Assembly: GCA_002423545.1 (NCBI GenBank)
Contig: DIWP01000054.1
Coordinates: 5,832 to 14,794 of the forward strand
From: Thermoleophilia bacterium UBA6103
GTDB lineage: Bacteria; Actinomycetota; Thermoleophilia; UBA2241
DNA length: 8,963 bases
Direction of reading: 5' to 3'
This document shows positions 1 through 6,019 of this stretch, in pieces; the first letter of the stretch is position 1; each line of letters starts with the position of its first letter. A model generated the notes under the pieces. That model was not told where the DNA came from and did not search any database. It worked only from the letters and a program-made list of their open reading frames with translations. Position numbers and translations under genes: made by a program.

Positions 1-503
1 TGCGAGCCGAAGAAGTCGCAGCTGAACAGGATGCGGTCCTCGACAAGATAGGTGCTGAAGGTCTCGGGCCAGTGCACCCACGGCGTGAAGATGAAGTGCA
101 GCGTCTTGTCTCCCAGCGACAGCTCCTCGGCGTCCTTGATGACCCGGAAGCGCTCGGCCGGGACGTGCAGATGGTCGATGAGCTCCTTCATGCACTTCTC
201 GTTGGTGATCACGGTAGCGTCGGGATACATCTCCAGCACGAACGGCAGGCTGCCGGAATGGTCCTGTTCTCCATGATGGTGGATCACGTAGTCGATCCTG
301 GAGAAGGCCGCCAGCTGCGCCTTGAGCGTCTCCCACTTGGGCGGATCGACCGTGTCGAGCAACGCCACCTTCTCGCTGCCTTTCACGATGTACGCGTTGT
401 AGCTGGTGCCCTGCGGCAGCGGGATGAGCGAATCGAAGAGGCGGCGGTCCCAGTCGACGGCGCCGCCAAGGTACACGCTGGGCCGTATCTCTCTCAGCTT
501 CAT
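1..503 (-). CDS. A-type flavodiiron protein, N-terminal part (cut by window start)
   Basis: Flavodiiron proteins reduce O2 to water and/or NO to N2O in the cytoplasm. They use a metallo-beta-lactamase-fold diiron domain followed by an FMN-binding flavodoxin domain. Only the first 167 residues are here, and the gene runs off the left edge. The diiron ligands read clearly: H77-x-E79-x-D81-H82 inside HHHGEQDHSGSLP, then H144 in PWVHWPETFSTY and D163 in LFSCDFFGS. Their spacing matches known FprA/ROO proteins, and having Glu in HxExDH separates them from ordinary Zn hydrolases of the fold. The ATG at 503 is chosen because GAGGAG lies 4 bases upstream. The sixth ligand (a His near residue 226) and the flavodoxin domain lie outside the window, so I cannot tell an FprA from a longer rubredoxin-fused form. 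It is the first gene after the 162-bp gap downstream of vapC, and no convincing promoter was found. Confidence 0.93.
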   Translation of the reverse strand, partial: MKLREIRPSVYLGGAVDWDRRLFDSLIPLPQGTSYNAYIVKGSEKVALLDTVDPPKWETLKAQLAAFSRIDYVIHHHGEQDHSGSLPFVLEMYPDATVITNEKCMKELIDHLHVPAERFRVIKDAEELSLGDKTLHFIFTPWVHWPETFSTYLVEDRILFSCDFFGS

Positions 504-507
504 GATG

Positions 508-513
508 CTCCTC
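508..513 (-). promoter_or_regulatory. Ribosome binding site of the flavodiiron gene
   Basis: GAGGAG on the minus strand, 4 bases before the ATG at 503. It fixes the start, and the protein from it aligns with the usual N-terminus of FprA proteins (a short strand, then the VDWDRRLFDSLIPLPQGTSYN region). Confidence 0.7.
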
Positions 514-665
514 ACTCGACTGGCTCTTGCACATCGGTCGAAACCGCCGACCCACCGGCAAAGGCGGCGGGCGAGCGCGCCGAAGACCGGAGTGGCTGCG
601 GACTCTCGTCTGGCCTCATGATCACGACAGTCAGTGTATGCCCACTCGGGCCCGGCTCATGCGTG

Positions 666-1115
666 TCAGCCTGCATCAGGCTCCTCCACGAGGACCAGAT
701 CGATGTCTGTCTGTGGGAAGTCATTGCCCTTGGCCAGCAGAGGCAGCCCGACACTTCGGGCAAGCGCGTACGCACAACAATCGCCGAGGTTGAGCCTCGC
801 CGGATGCCGGCCCTTGCCGAAGCGACGCCAAGCCTCTGTGGCAAGCGCCGCGTGCTGAGCGGTGAACGGCGCCACATCGATCTCGAGAGTGGCGAGGAGG
901 GAGTCGACGACGAGCCGCGCCGCAGGCCCCTTGCGTCCTTCGAGCACGATCGAAGCCTCCATGAGGTTGACCGCGCTGATCAGCTTCGTTTCGGCCACGA
1001 GAAGGGCGTTGAGATACGCTCCCGACCAGGGTTCCTCCAGGAGGACTGCGATCAGCGCCGAGGTATCGGCGACCAGGTCGGTCGGCTGCTCGGCCGGACG
1101 TCCCCGGTCGTTCAC
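666..1115 (-). CDS. vapC: VapC-type PIN-domain toxin ribonuclease
   Basis: This is a PIN-domain endoribonuclease, the toxin of a type II toxin-antitoxin pair; family members cleave tRNA or rRNA when free of antitoxin. At 149 residues it has all four acidic metal-binding positions: D17 (VADTSALIAVL), E53 (NLMEAS), D112 (GDCCAYALA) and D132. The C-terminal LLAKGNDFPQTDI block resembles the VapC30/Rv0624 subgroup. The GTG start at 1115 overlaps the vapB stop as GTGA, the usual translational coupling of such pairs, and no ATG lies nearer the domain. This leaves about 14 residues before the first beta strand, where most VapCs begin almost directly at it. The frame stays open further upstream to 1190, inside vapB, but that would be a much larger overlap. 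It lies between the LOR/SDH gene and the flavodiiron gene, all on one strand. Confidence 0.9.
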   Translation of the reverse strand: MNDRGRPAEQPTDLVADTSALIAVLLEEPWSGAYLNALLVAETKLISAVNLMEASIVLEGRKGPAARLVVDSLLATLEIDVAPFTAQHAALATEAWRRFGKGRHPARLNLGDCCAYALARSVGLPLLAKGNDFPQTDIDLVLVEEPDAG

Positions 1116-1366
1116 CCGAACGTCCCGTCTTCGGCGTAGCCCAGCATCTCGTCGGCCGGACGGTCGTCGAGATCGGGTAGCGCAGAGCACTGTGCGATGA
1201 TCGTCAGAGCCTGCCGGCGACGATCATCGGCCAGCCGTCGACCGCGGACACGGACCAGACGCTCTTCAAGGGCACGGGTGATCGCCGTCGTGATCGATTC
1301 GTGCGTCTCCCGGGCAAGCACCCGAGCCAACTCCTCGGTCTCGGGGTTCTTGATCGACAACGGCAT
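1112..1366 (-). CDS. vapB: VapB-type antitoxin (Rv0623/PSK-like family)
   Basis: This is an 84-residue antitoxin of the Rv0623-like family (PF07704-type). Its N-terminal part (MPLSIKNPETEELARVLAR, then a Thr-rich ESITTAITRALEERL helix) forms the DNA-binding dimer. Its C-terminal tail, ending LPDLDDRPADEMLGYAEDG, is the segment that wraps the toxin active site in this family. The start at 1366 matches the conserved MxLSIK N-terminus and has GGAG six bases upstream. The frame stays open to 1423, but that longer version would begin upstream of the probable -10 box at 1395-1400. It overlaps vapC by 4 bases. Autorepression by the VapBC complex is expected from the family. A short AGAC-N8-GTCT inverted repeat (1377-1392) lies between the -10 box and the start and could be part of the operator. 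Confidence 0.9.
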   Translation of the reverse strand: MPLSIKNPETEELARVLARETHESITTAITRALEERLVRVRGRRLADDRRRQALTIIAQCSALPDLDDRPADEMLGYAEDGTFG

Positions 1367-1394
1367 CGGAGGCTCCAGACGTCGGTGTGTCTTG

Positions 1395-1400
1395 ATTATA
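1395..1400 (-). promoter_or_regulatory. Probable -10 box of the vapBC promoter
   Basis: A perfect TATAAT on the minus strand, 28 bases before the vapB ATG, in a locally AT-richer patch (about 1391-1420) of very GC-rich DNA. It predicts a start of transcription near 1388 and a leader of about 20 bases. No good -35 hexamer sits at 16-18 bases (the best is GTGGTA-like), so the promoter may be weak or activator-assisted. Confidence 0.55.
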
Positions 1401-1507
1401 CCTCGCAAGGATGAATCTACCACGACCTTACACCCGAGGAGCCTTGGGCCCTCCGCCCGTACGGATCGGTCCCCTAGCCGGGACGAGAGATGACGCGGAC
1501 CAGCGGG

Positions 1508-2734
1508 TCAGGCGCAGCCGAGCTCGTTGGCGAGCTGCTCGAGGAAGAGGCCGACGTCCGTGACGATGCCGATGGCCTGGAAGCTGCCGCGATCGGCCAG
1601 CTTGGTCACCACGGCCGGGTTGATGTCCACGCAGATGGTGCGCACGGCGGCCGGCAGCAGGTTGCCGGTGGCGATGCTGTGCAGCATGCTGCTGAGCATG
1701 AGGCAGGCGCCGGCCCGGCGGCAATAGGGGCGCATGGCAGCCTGCGCGGCGAGCATGTCGGGGATGACGCCGGGCATCGGCCCGTCGTCCCGCAGCGAGC
1801 CGGCCAGTACGTACGGCGTGCCGGTCGTGACCAGAGTGTGCATGATGCCTTCGGTGAGCACACCCTGCTCCACGGCCGCCGCGAAGCCACCTGCTCGGCG
1901 GATCGCGTTGATGGCGCGCAGGTGGTGCTCGTGGCCGCCGGCCACCGGCGCGCCCTCCTTGAGCGAGATGCCGAGCGACGTGCCCAGCAGGGCGGCCTCA
2001 CAGTCATGCGTGGCGACGGCGTTGCCGCCGAACAGCACGGTGACGTAGCCGGCTTCGATGAGCCGCGCCAGGTGCGGGCCGGCACCCGTGTGCACCACCG
2101 CCGGCCCGACCACGGCGATGATCTCCTTCTGCGACTCCCGGGCGTGGCGCAGCAGGCGCGCGACCTCGCGGATGATCAGCGCCTTCGGCTTCTCCGACGA
2201 GACGGCGCTGGCCATGAACTCGAATGGCTGGCTCTCGCGGGTGCGCTCCAGCGGCAGCACCCGTACGCCGCTATGGCCCACCACGTACAGCTCGCCGGCG
2301 CGGACGTCGTTCATCGCCACCGTCTCGGCGCGGCTCGCCGCCTCATCGACACGGACGCCACAGTCCATCTCGGGGTTCTGTACCGTCACCCACTCACCGC
2401 CGAGACGCACGTGCGTCTCCATGTTGGTGGTGGCGTAGAAGCGCTCGGGGAAGACGCCGTCCTGCGGCGCCGGCTCCAGGGTCGCGTCCGACCCGGCGAC
2501 CGCCTCGACACCGTGCTCGGTGATGGCCCGCAGGATCGTGTCGAGATGAGTCGCGTCGCGGCCGAAGACGCGCAGCACCGCGGTCGAGGTCTCGGTCTTG
2601 GTGCGCCCCACATCGAAGCTCAGCACCTCGAACTCGCCGTCGAGATCCATGATGTCGTCCCAGACCTGCGGCAGCATGAGGGAGTCGATGAGGTGACCCT
2701 CGATGCGGACGTCTTCATAGGGCTTCTCGGTCAT
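1508..2734 (-). CDS. LOR/SDH-domain protein (TIGR00300), probable ornithine-cyclodeaminase-type enzyme
   Basis: A 408-residue protein of the LOR/SDH (TIGR00300) family. The same module forms the C-terminal part of cyanobacterial AgrE/ArgZ (arginine dihydrolase/ornithine cyclodeaminase), links the two halves of plant LKR/SDH, and occurs alone in archaea, where ornithine cyclodeamination to proline has been assigned. The N-terminal domain (about 1-125) carries EGHLIDSLMLPQVWDDIMD. The nucleotide-binding-like second half has VVGPAVVHTGAGP (208-220) and the family block FGGNAVATHDCEAALLGTSLG (235-255). There is no N-terminal arginine dihydrolase domain, so this is the stand-alone form. The start at 2734 is set by AGGAG six bases upstream; codons upstream of it are low complexity. 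It lies 37 bp downstream of the flavodoxin-PPOX gene, so co-transcription is likely. The family assignment is firm, but the substrate is inferred. Confidence 0.85.
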   Translation of the reverse strand: MTEKPYEDVRIEGHLIDSLMLPQVWDDIMDLDGEFEVLSFDVGRTKTETSTAVLRVFGRDATHLDTILRAITEHGVEAVAGSDATLEPAPQDGVFPERFYATTNMETHVRLGGEWVTVQNPEMDCGVRVDEAASRAETVAMNDVRAGELYVVGHSGVRVLPLERTRESQPFEFMASAVSSEKPKALIIREVARLLRHARESQKEIIAVVGPAVVHTGAGPHLARLIEAGYVTVLFGGNAVATHDCEAALLGTSLGISLKEGAPVAGGHEHHLRAINAIRRAGGFAAAVEQGVLTEGIMHTLVTTGTPYVLAGSLRDDGPMPGVIPDMLAAQAAMRPYCRRAGACLMLSSMLHSIATGNLLPAAVRTICVDINPAVVTKLADRGSFQAIGIVTDVGLFLEQLANELGCA

Positions 2735-2771
2735 GAGCGTCTCCTGGCGACCGTCACGCAGCGCCGGCGGC

Positions 2772-3818
2772 TCACGCGCCGTGCATGTCCGGCGGCGGCG
2801 GGAACTCGTAGACCTGACGGCGGTCGTAGCCGAGGTCGGCAAAGCCGGACCAGAGGAGCTCGGCGCGCTCCACGTGGACGCGGATCAGGTTGAGGGTGAA
2901 GGGCATGGCGGCGACCGCCTCGGGGTCCATACCGCGCCAGCCGAGCGCCCGAAGGTAGCTCTCGGCGCCTTCCGGCACGACTTCCGCACGGCCCAGAAGC
3001 TGCAGGCCGGCGAGCTTGTCCATACCTTGGTAAGGGTCGTAGACGGCCACCGAGACGTGCGGATTGACCAGCAGATGAGCGAACTTCTCGCCACCCTCGC
3101 TGATGAGATACAGCTCTCCGTCTCGATACAGGTACTCGATCGGCGTGGCGCGGACATGGCCGGCGGCGCCGGTGCAGAGCGTGCACGTGTTGTGCGCCGC
3201 CAGGAAGTCGTCGATGCGGCGGCGCACCTCCTCCGGCGGCGCCGGCGAGGCGAACGAGTCGCGCACCGCCTTGATGGCCAGCGCCGCCTCCGCGACCTGC
3301 TCGGCCGAATACGCGTCGAGCGCCGAGAGACCACGGTGCGCCCGCAGGTCGGGCGCCTGCTCGATATCGGCACGGTCGCCGGCATCGAGCCAGTCCATGG
3401 CGACGCGGCCGCCGAGGCCGCCGGTCCAGGCGACGCAGTCGCCGAGCAGCTCCGTCAGCGGCCGCAGGTAGGCGCCCACCGCACCAGGACTGGTGGCGAG
3501 ACCGACACACACCAGGGCGACGTTGCGGGCGCACAACCACTCGCGATGGGCCCGCGCGAAGGCCATGACGTGCTCGTCCGGCTCGTGCCGGTAGACCGGC
3601 GTGACGATCACCACGAACTGAGCCCGGCGGGCGGCGGCTCCGCAGCCGCCCGCTCCGGTCGCGGACGTCTCCTCACGCGCCGCGATGTCCGCGGCCTCCA
3701 AGTCGCTGAGGTCGCGGGCGCGGCAGACCCGGGCCGGACCCAGGATGCGTCCCAGGTCGCGGGCGATCGCTTCGGACAGGCCGTACTTGCTCTCGTAGAT
3801 GATCAGCGTCTGCGACAT
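2772..3818 (-). CDS. Flavodoxin domain - PPOX split-barrel fusion protein
   Basis: A 348-residue cytoplasmic protein with two likely flavin-binding domains. Residues 1-185 are a flavodoxin of the HemG/flavodoxin_5 kind. The FMN phosphate loop is YESKYGLSEAIAR (8-20), with a second strand and loop at VVIVTPVYRHEPDEHV (69-84). Residues about 197-330 are a pyridoxamine-5'-phosphate-oxidase-like (PPOX) split barrel, with HVRATPIEYLYRDGELYLIS (221-240), the FAHLLVNPHVSVAVYDP strand pair and a C-terminal LNLIRVHVERAELLW strand. A CTLC pair (C212, C215) sits in the first barrel strands. Either domain could bind FMN, so intramolecular electron transfer is plausible, but the substrate is unknown. Despite the HemG resemblance, nothing here shows haem synthesis. 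The ATG at 3818 has only a weak AGGG close upstream, but the protein starts exactly at the first flavodoxin strand. It is first in a probable two-gene operon with the LOR/SDH protein. Confidence 0.85.
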   Translation of the reverse strand: MSQTLIIYESKYGLSEAIARDLGRILGPARVCRARDLSDLEAADIAAREETSATGAGGCGAAARRAQFVVIVTPVYRHEPDEHVMAFARAHREWLCARNVALVCVGLATSPGAVGAYLRPLTELLGDCVAWTGGLGGRVAMDWLDAGDRADIEQAPDLRAHRGLSALDAYSAEQVAEAALAIKAVRDSFASPAPPEEVRRRIDDFLAAHNTCTLCTGAAGHVRATPIEYLYRDGELYLISEGGEKFAHLLVNPHVSVAVYDPYQGMDKLAGLQLLGRAEVVPEGAESYLRALGWRGMDPEAVAAMPFTLNLIRVHVERAELLWSGFADLGYDRRQVYEFPPPPDMHGA

Positions 3819-3875
3819 GGCCCTAGCTTCTCACAGATCGGACCGCAGAACAGTCCGCGCATGACGGCGCGACGC

Positions 3876-3885
3876 GGATCGATCC
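3876..3885. promoter_or_regulatory. 10-bp perfect palindrome upstream of the flavodoxin-PPOX gene
   Basis: GGATCGATCC reads the same on both strands and lies about 58 bp before the flavodoxin-PPOX start, in the 160-bp gap after the transporter gene. The position suits an operator. A weaker 5-bp inverted repeat (CGGAC/GTCCG, 3839-3857) lies closer to the start. No convincing -35/-10 pair or T-rich terminator was found in this gap. Confidence 0.25.
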
Positions 3886-3978
3886 CGACGACCGCTTCAG
3901 CGCAGCCGTCTGTGTCTGTCGGATCCTGCGTGCGCCGGCTCGGCTCGCACACACCGCCGCCACTTCCTCGGCATACGC

Positions 3979-5010
3979 TCACGCCGCCGCCTCGGGCTCC
4001 CGCTTCTCCCTCCGCCCGGGCAGCGTCTCGATGATCAGGATGCCGCTGAAGATGAGGCCGGCGCCGGTGAGGAGTCGCCACGTCACCGTGTCCATGCCGA
4101 AGAGCACGCCGAAGACGGCGCTGAACACGCTCTCCAGGCACAACAGAACGGCTGCGTGCGTCGAGGTGGTCCGCTGCTGCGCCCACGACTGGATGACGAA
4201 CGCCAGCACAGTCCCCGAGAAGGCCGTCCAGCCGATCGCCAGCCACGCCCGGCCAGGCAGGTCGAACGTGATGTCGGTGACGAACGGCGTGAACGCCAGG
4301 CAGAGCACCATCGAGACCGCGATCTGCGTCACGGCCAATGTCGCCGGTCTCACCTTGGGCGCGAAGAACCCGGTCGCGGTGATGTGCATGGCGTAGCAGA
4401 GCGCCCCGACGAGCGTGAGGCCGTCGGCCAGGCTGATCGTGAGGTCGCCGCGCAGCGAGAGGAACCCGAGACCGACGGTCGCGACGATGGCGCCGACGAT
4501 CTGGAAGAGTCCCGGCGACCGCCTGGCGATGATCCAGTACAGGAACGGGACCATGGCCACGCTCAAGCCGGTGATGAACCCCGACTTGCCGGGCGTGGTC
4601 CACTGCAGGGCGTAGGTCTGGATGACCAGCGCCGAGAGGTAGAACGCTCCCAGGATGGCGCCGTACTGCCAGTCGCGGCGCGAGGCCGTGAGGATGCTGC
4701 GCGGCATGATGACGGCGAGGAGGACGAACCCGACCACGTAGCGCAGCATGACGTAGAGCATCGGGTCGATGCGGCCGATAGCGTCCTTGATGACGACGAA
4801 GTTGAAGCCCCAGACGACGGCGACCATGAACAGCGAGACGTCGGCCAGGGCGACCTCCCGCCGCGTGTGAGCGGTGAGCGGACCGTCGGCGCGATGGCCG
4901 GCGGCAGGGTCACCGGCGGACGGGCCGGCGGCGGTCAGACCGGACGCCGGCCCCTCGGCCGCAGCGCCATCCGGCCGCGACGCAGCGGTCGTCTCCCGGC
5001 CGTGCCTCAC
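3979..5010 (-). CDS. EamA/DMT-family membrane transporter
   Basis: This is a drug/metabolite transporter with two EamA repeats of five membrane helices each. The first helix carries VAVVWGFNFVVIKDAIG (63-79) and the second repeat has the family's LESVFSAVFGVLFG block (292-305). Family members export amino acids, small metabolites or drugs; the substrate here is unknown. The GTG at 5010 overlaps the stop of the upstream dehydrogenase as GTGA, giving 343 residues, of which the first 54 are an Ala/Gly/Pro-rich tail with no membrane segment. Typical EamA proteins are near 290 residues. A CTG at 4848 preceded by GGGAGG would give exactly that, with helix 1 starting within a few residues. The first in-frame ATG falls inside helix 1 and is too late. 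The tail ends in RREKREPEAAA, a positively charged cytoplasmic end. The 3' limit is certain; the 5' limit is not. Confidence 0.88.
   Translation of the reverse strand: MRHGRETTAASRPDGAAAEGPASGLTAAGPSAGDPAAGHRADGPLTAHTRREVALADVSLFMVAVVWGFNFVVIKDAIGRIDPMLYVMLRYVVGFVLLAVIMPRSILTASRRDWQYGAILGAFYLSALVIQTYALQWTTPGKSGFITGLSVAMVPFLYWIIARRSPGLFQIVGAIVATVGLGFLSLRGDLTISLADGLTLVGALCYAMHITATGFFAPKVRPATLAVTQIAVSMVLCLAFTPFVTDITFDLPGRAWLAIGWTAFSGTVLAFVIQSWAQQRTTSTHAAVLLCLESVFSAVFGVLFGMDTVTWRLLTGAGLIFSGILIIETLPGRREKREPEAAA
4854..4859 (-). promoter_or_regulatory. Internal strong Shine-Dalgarno ahead of a CTG, possible true transporter start
   Basis: GGGAGG on the minus strand is followed after 5 bases by an in-frame CTG (4848-4846). 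Starting there gives a 289-residue EamA protein with family-typical length and topology. The annotated GTG at 5010 has only a GGCGGG-like match upstream but is coupled by overlap to the previous gene. The site could simply be codons for Arg-Glu. Confidence 0.35.
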
Positions 5011-5795
5011 GCGGTGAACCCGCCGTCGACGAGCCAGTCGGCACCGGTCACGAAGCTGGCCTCGTCGGAGGCCGCAAAGGCCACCACGGCCGCGACCTCT
5101 TCGGGCTGCCCGATCCGTTCCAGAGCATACCCGTCGGCCTGCCAGCTTGCGTACGCCTCGGGATCCTGTGACTCCTTGATCGCCCGGTGCAGCATCGGCG
5201 TGTCGATGATGCCGGGGCAGATGTTGACGACCCGGATGCCGTCGGCGCCGTGGTCCCTGGCGATCGATCGGCTGGCCATGATCAGACCGGCCTTCGAGGC
5301 GGCGTAGACGGCGGCACCCGGCTCGCCGTGGATGCCGGAGTCGCTGGCGATGTTGACGATGACCCCGCCGGCCGGCCGCTGGGCGGTCATCTGCCGCACC
5401 GCCGCTTGCATAAGGAAGAAGGCCGCCTTGAGATTGGTGTCCATGCACCAGTCGTAGTCGGCCTCAGTGACCGCTGCCGTCGGCTTCTCGAGCCAGACGC
5501 CGGCGGCGTTGACGAGGATGTCGAGACGGCCGAAGCGCCCGACGGCCTCGGCGACAAGTCCCTCGCACGCGGGAACCTCGCGCAGATCACCGAGCACGAC
5601 GTGCACGGCGGCGGCACTGTCGGCAGACGTTCCGCCGACCGGCGCGCCGGCATCGGCCGCCTCCCGCGACCGCTCCGGATCGCGGCCGCTCAGGACCACG
5701 CGGCAGCCCTCGGCCCGGAGGCGTTCCACACAGGCCCGCCCGATACCCGAGGAGCCACCGGTGACGACAGCGACCTTGCCCTCCAGACCGCGCAT
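5007..5795 (-). CDS. Short-chain dehydrogenase/reductase (SDR), classical type
   Basis: A 262-residue NAD(P)-dependent oxidoreductase of the classical SDR family, probably acting on a hydroxyl or carbonyl group of an unknown small molecule. The Rossmann glycine motif TGGSSGIG is at 12-19, NAAG at 96-99 and the helper N at 121. The catalytic set is S151, Y164 and K168 (YAASK), and ICPGIIDTPM (192-201) follows the active site. Arg38 after the second strand (LSGRDPE) suggests NADP(H) rather than NAD(H). The segment at 46-63 (rich in Ala, Gly and Ser) is longer than usual before the third strand. The ATG at 5795 has GGAGG eight bases upstream and starts right before the first strand. Its stop overlaps the transporter's GTG, so the two are probably co-translated. 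It is divergent from the cupin gene across a 224-bp gap. Confidence 0.93.
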   Translation of the reverse strand: MRGLEGKVAVVTGGSSGIGRACVERLRAEGCRVVLSGRDPERSREAADAGAPVGGTSADSAAAVHVVLGDLREVPACEGLVAEAVGRFGRLDILVNAAGVWLEKPTAAVTEADYDWCMDTNLKAAFFLMQAAVRQMTAQRPAGGVIVNIASDSGIHGEPGAAVYAASKAGLIMASRSIARDHGADGIRVVNICPGIIDTPMLHRAIKESQDPEAYASWQADGYALERIGQPEEVAAVVAFAASDEASFVTGADWLVDGGFTA

Positions 5796-5803
5796 GCCCC
5801 TCG

Positions 5804-5808
5804 CCTCC
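5804..5808 (-). promoter_or_regulatory. Ribosome binding site of the SDR gene
   Basis: GGAGG eight bases before the ATG at 5795. It selects this start over the open codons that continue to 5858, which encode a Cys/Arg/Ala-rich stretch unlike any SDR N-terminus. Confidence 0.65.
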
Positions 5809-5917
5809 GTCTCGCGTCCTGCCGATGCGCCTGCGGCGCGCCGCGAACAGCACCGCATACGTGCATCAAGCCTACAGGTTCCCGCCTGGAAGGCTCATCC
5901 CCACGACGGATCCATCC

Positions 5918-5946
5918 TTGAGCCGGTCGCTCATGGCTGCTATAAG
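5918..5946 (+). promoter_or_regulatory. Sigma-70-type promoter of the cupin gene, extended -10
   Basis: TTGAGC (5918-5923) and TATAAG (5941-5946) are separated by exactly 17 bases. TGC directly before TATAAG makes an extended -10. The match is unusually good for DNA this GC-rich. Transcription would start near 5953, leaving a leader of about 67 bases that holds the hairpin at 5966-5997. Confidence 0.7.
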
Positions 5947-5965
5947 GCAGGGAGAGCGCAGTCAG

Positions 5966-5997
5966 GGGCGGACCCGTCGGACACGACCGGTCCGCCC
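5966..5997 (+). ncRNA. Long 5'-UTR hairpin in the cupin leader
   Basis: The arms GGGCGGACC (5966-5974) and GGTCCGCCC (5989-5997) are a perfect 9-bp inverted repeat. After a single C/C mismatch the stem continues as GTCG (5976-5979) with CGAC (5984-5987), closing on a GACA tetraloop. That makes 13 base pairs in 32 bases, ending 12 bases before the Shine-Dalgarno. No T-run follows, so it is not an intrinsic terminator. It may stabilise the mRNA, act as a translation-control element, or as DNA serve as an operator. It matches no riboswitch I recognise. Confidence 0.6.
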
Positions 5998-6009
5998 ACC
6001 CAGGGAAGA

Positions 6010-6014
6010 GGGAG
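6010..6014 (+). promoter_or_regulatory. Ribosome binding site of the cupin gene
   Basis: GGGAG five bases before the ATG at 6020. It decides the start: the same frame is open back to 5825, but that extension would begin upstream of the promoter at 5918-5946. Confidence 0.7.
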
Positions 6015-6019
6015 CCGTC

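Noticed and set aside
72..1139. Long plus-strand open frame of 355 codons
   Set aside because: It lies opposite the flavodiiron gene and vapC, has the Arg/His/Asp-rich composition of a GC-rich shadow frame and shows no recognisable domain.
1367..1423. Longer vapB start
   Set aside because: It would begin upstream of the probable -10 box and adds residues not seen before the conserved MxLSIK N-terminus.
1490..2893. Long plus-strand open frame of 467 codons
   Set aside because: It is fully antisense to the LOR/SDH gene, which has clear family motifs; the frame is Arg/Gly/His-rich without a domain.
2772..3818. Calling the fusion protein HemG (protoporphyrinogen oxidase)
   Set aside because: Only the flavodoxin half resembles HemG; the PPOX fusion and the context give no support for haem synthesis.
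2733..4034. Long plus-strand open frame of 433 codons
   Set aside because: It is antisense to the flavodoxin-PPOX gene and shows no family motifs.
4156..5307. Long plus-strand open frame of 383 codons, very rich in Asp, Glu and Arg
   Set aside because: It is the complement of transporter and SDR codons; the charge pattern comes from antisense reading of hydrophobic codons.
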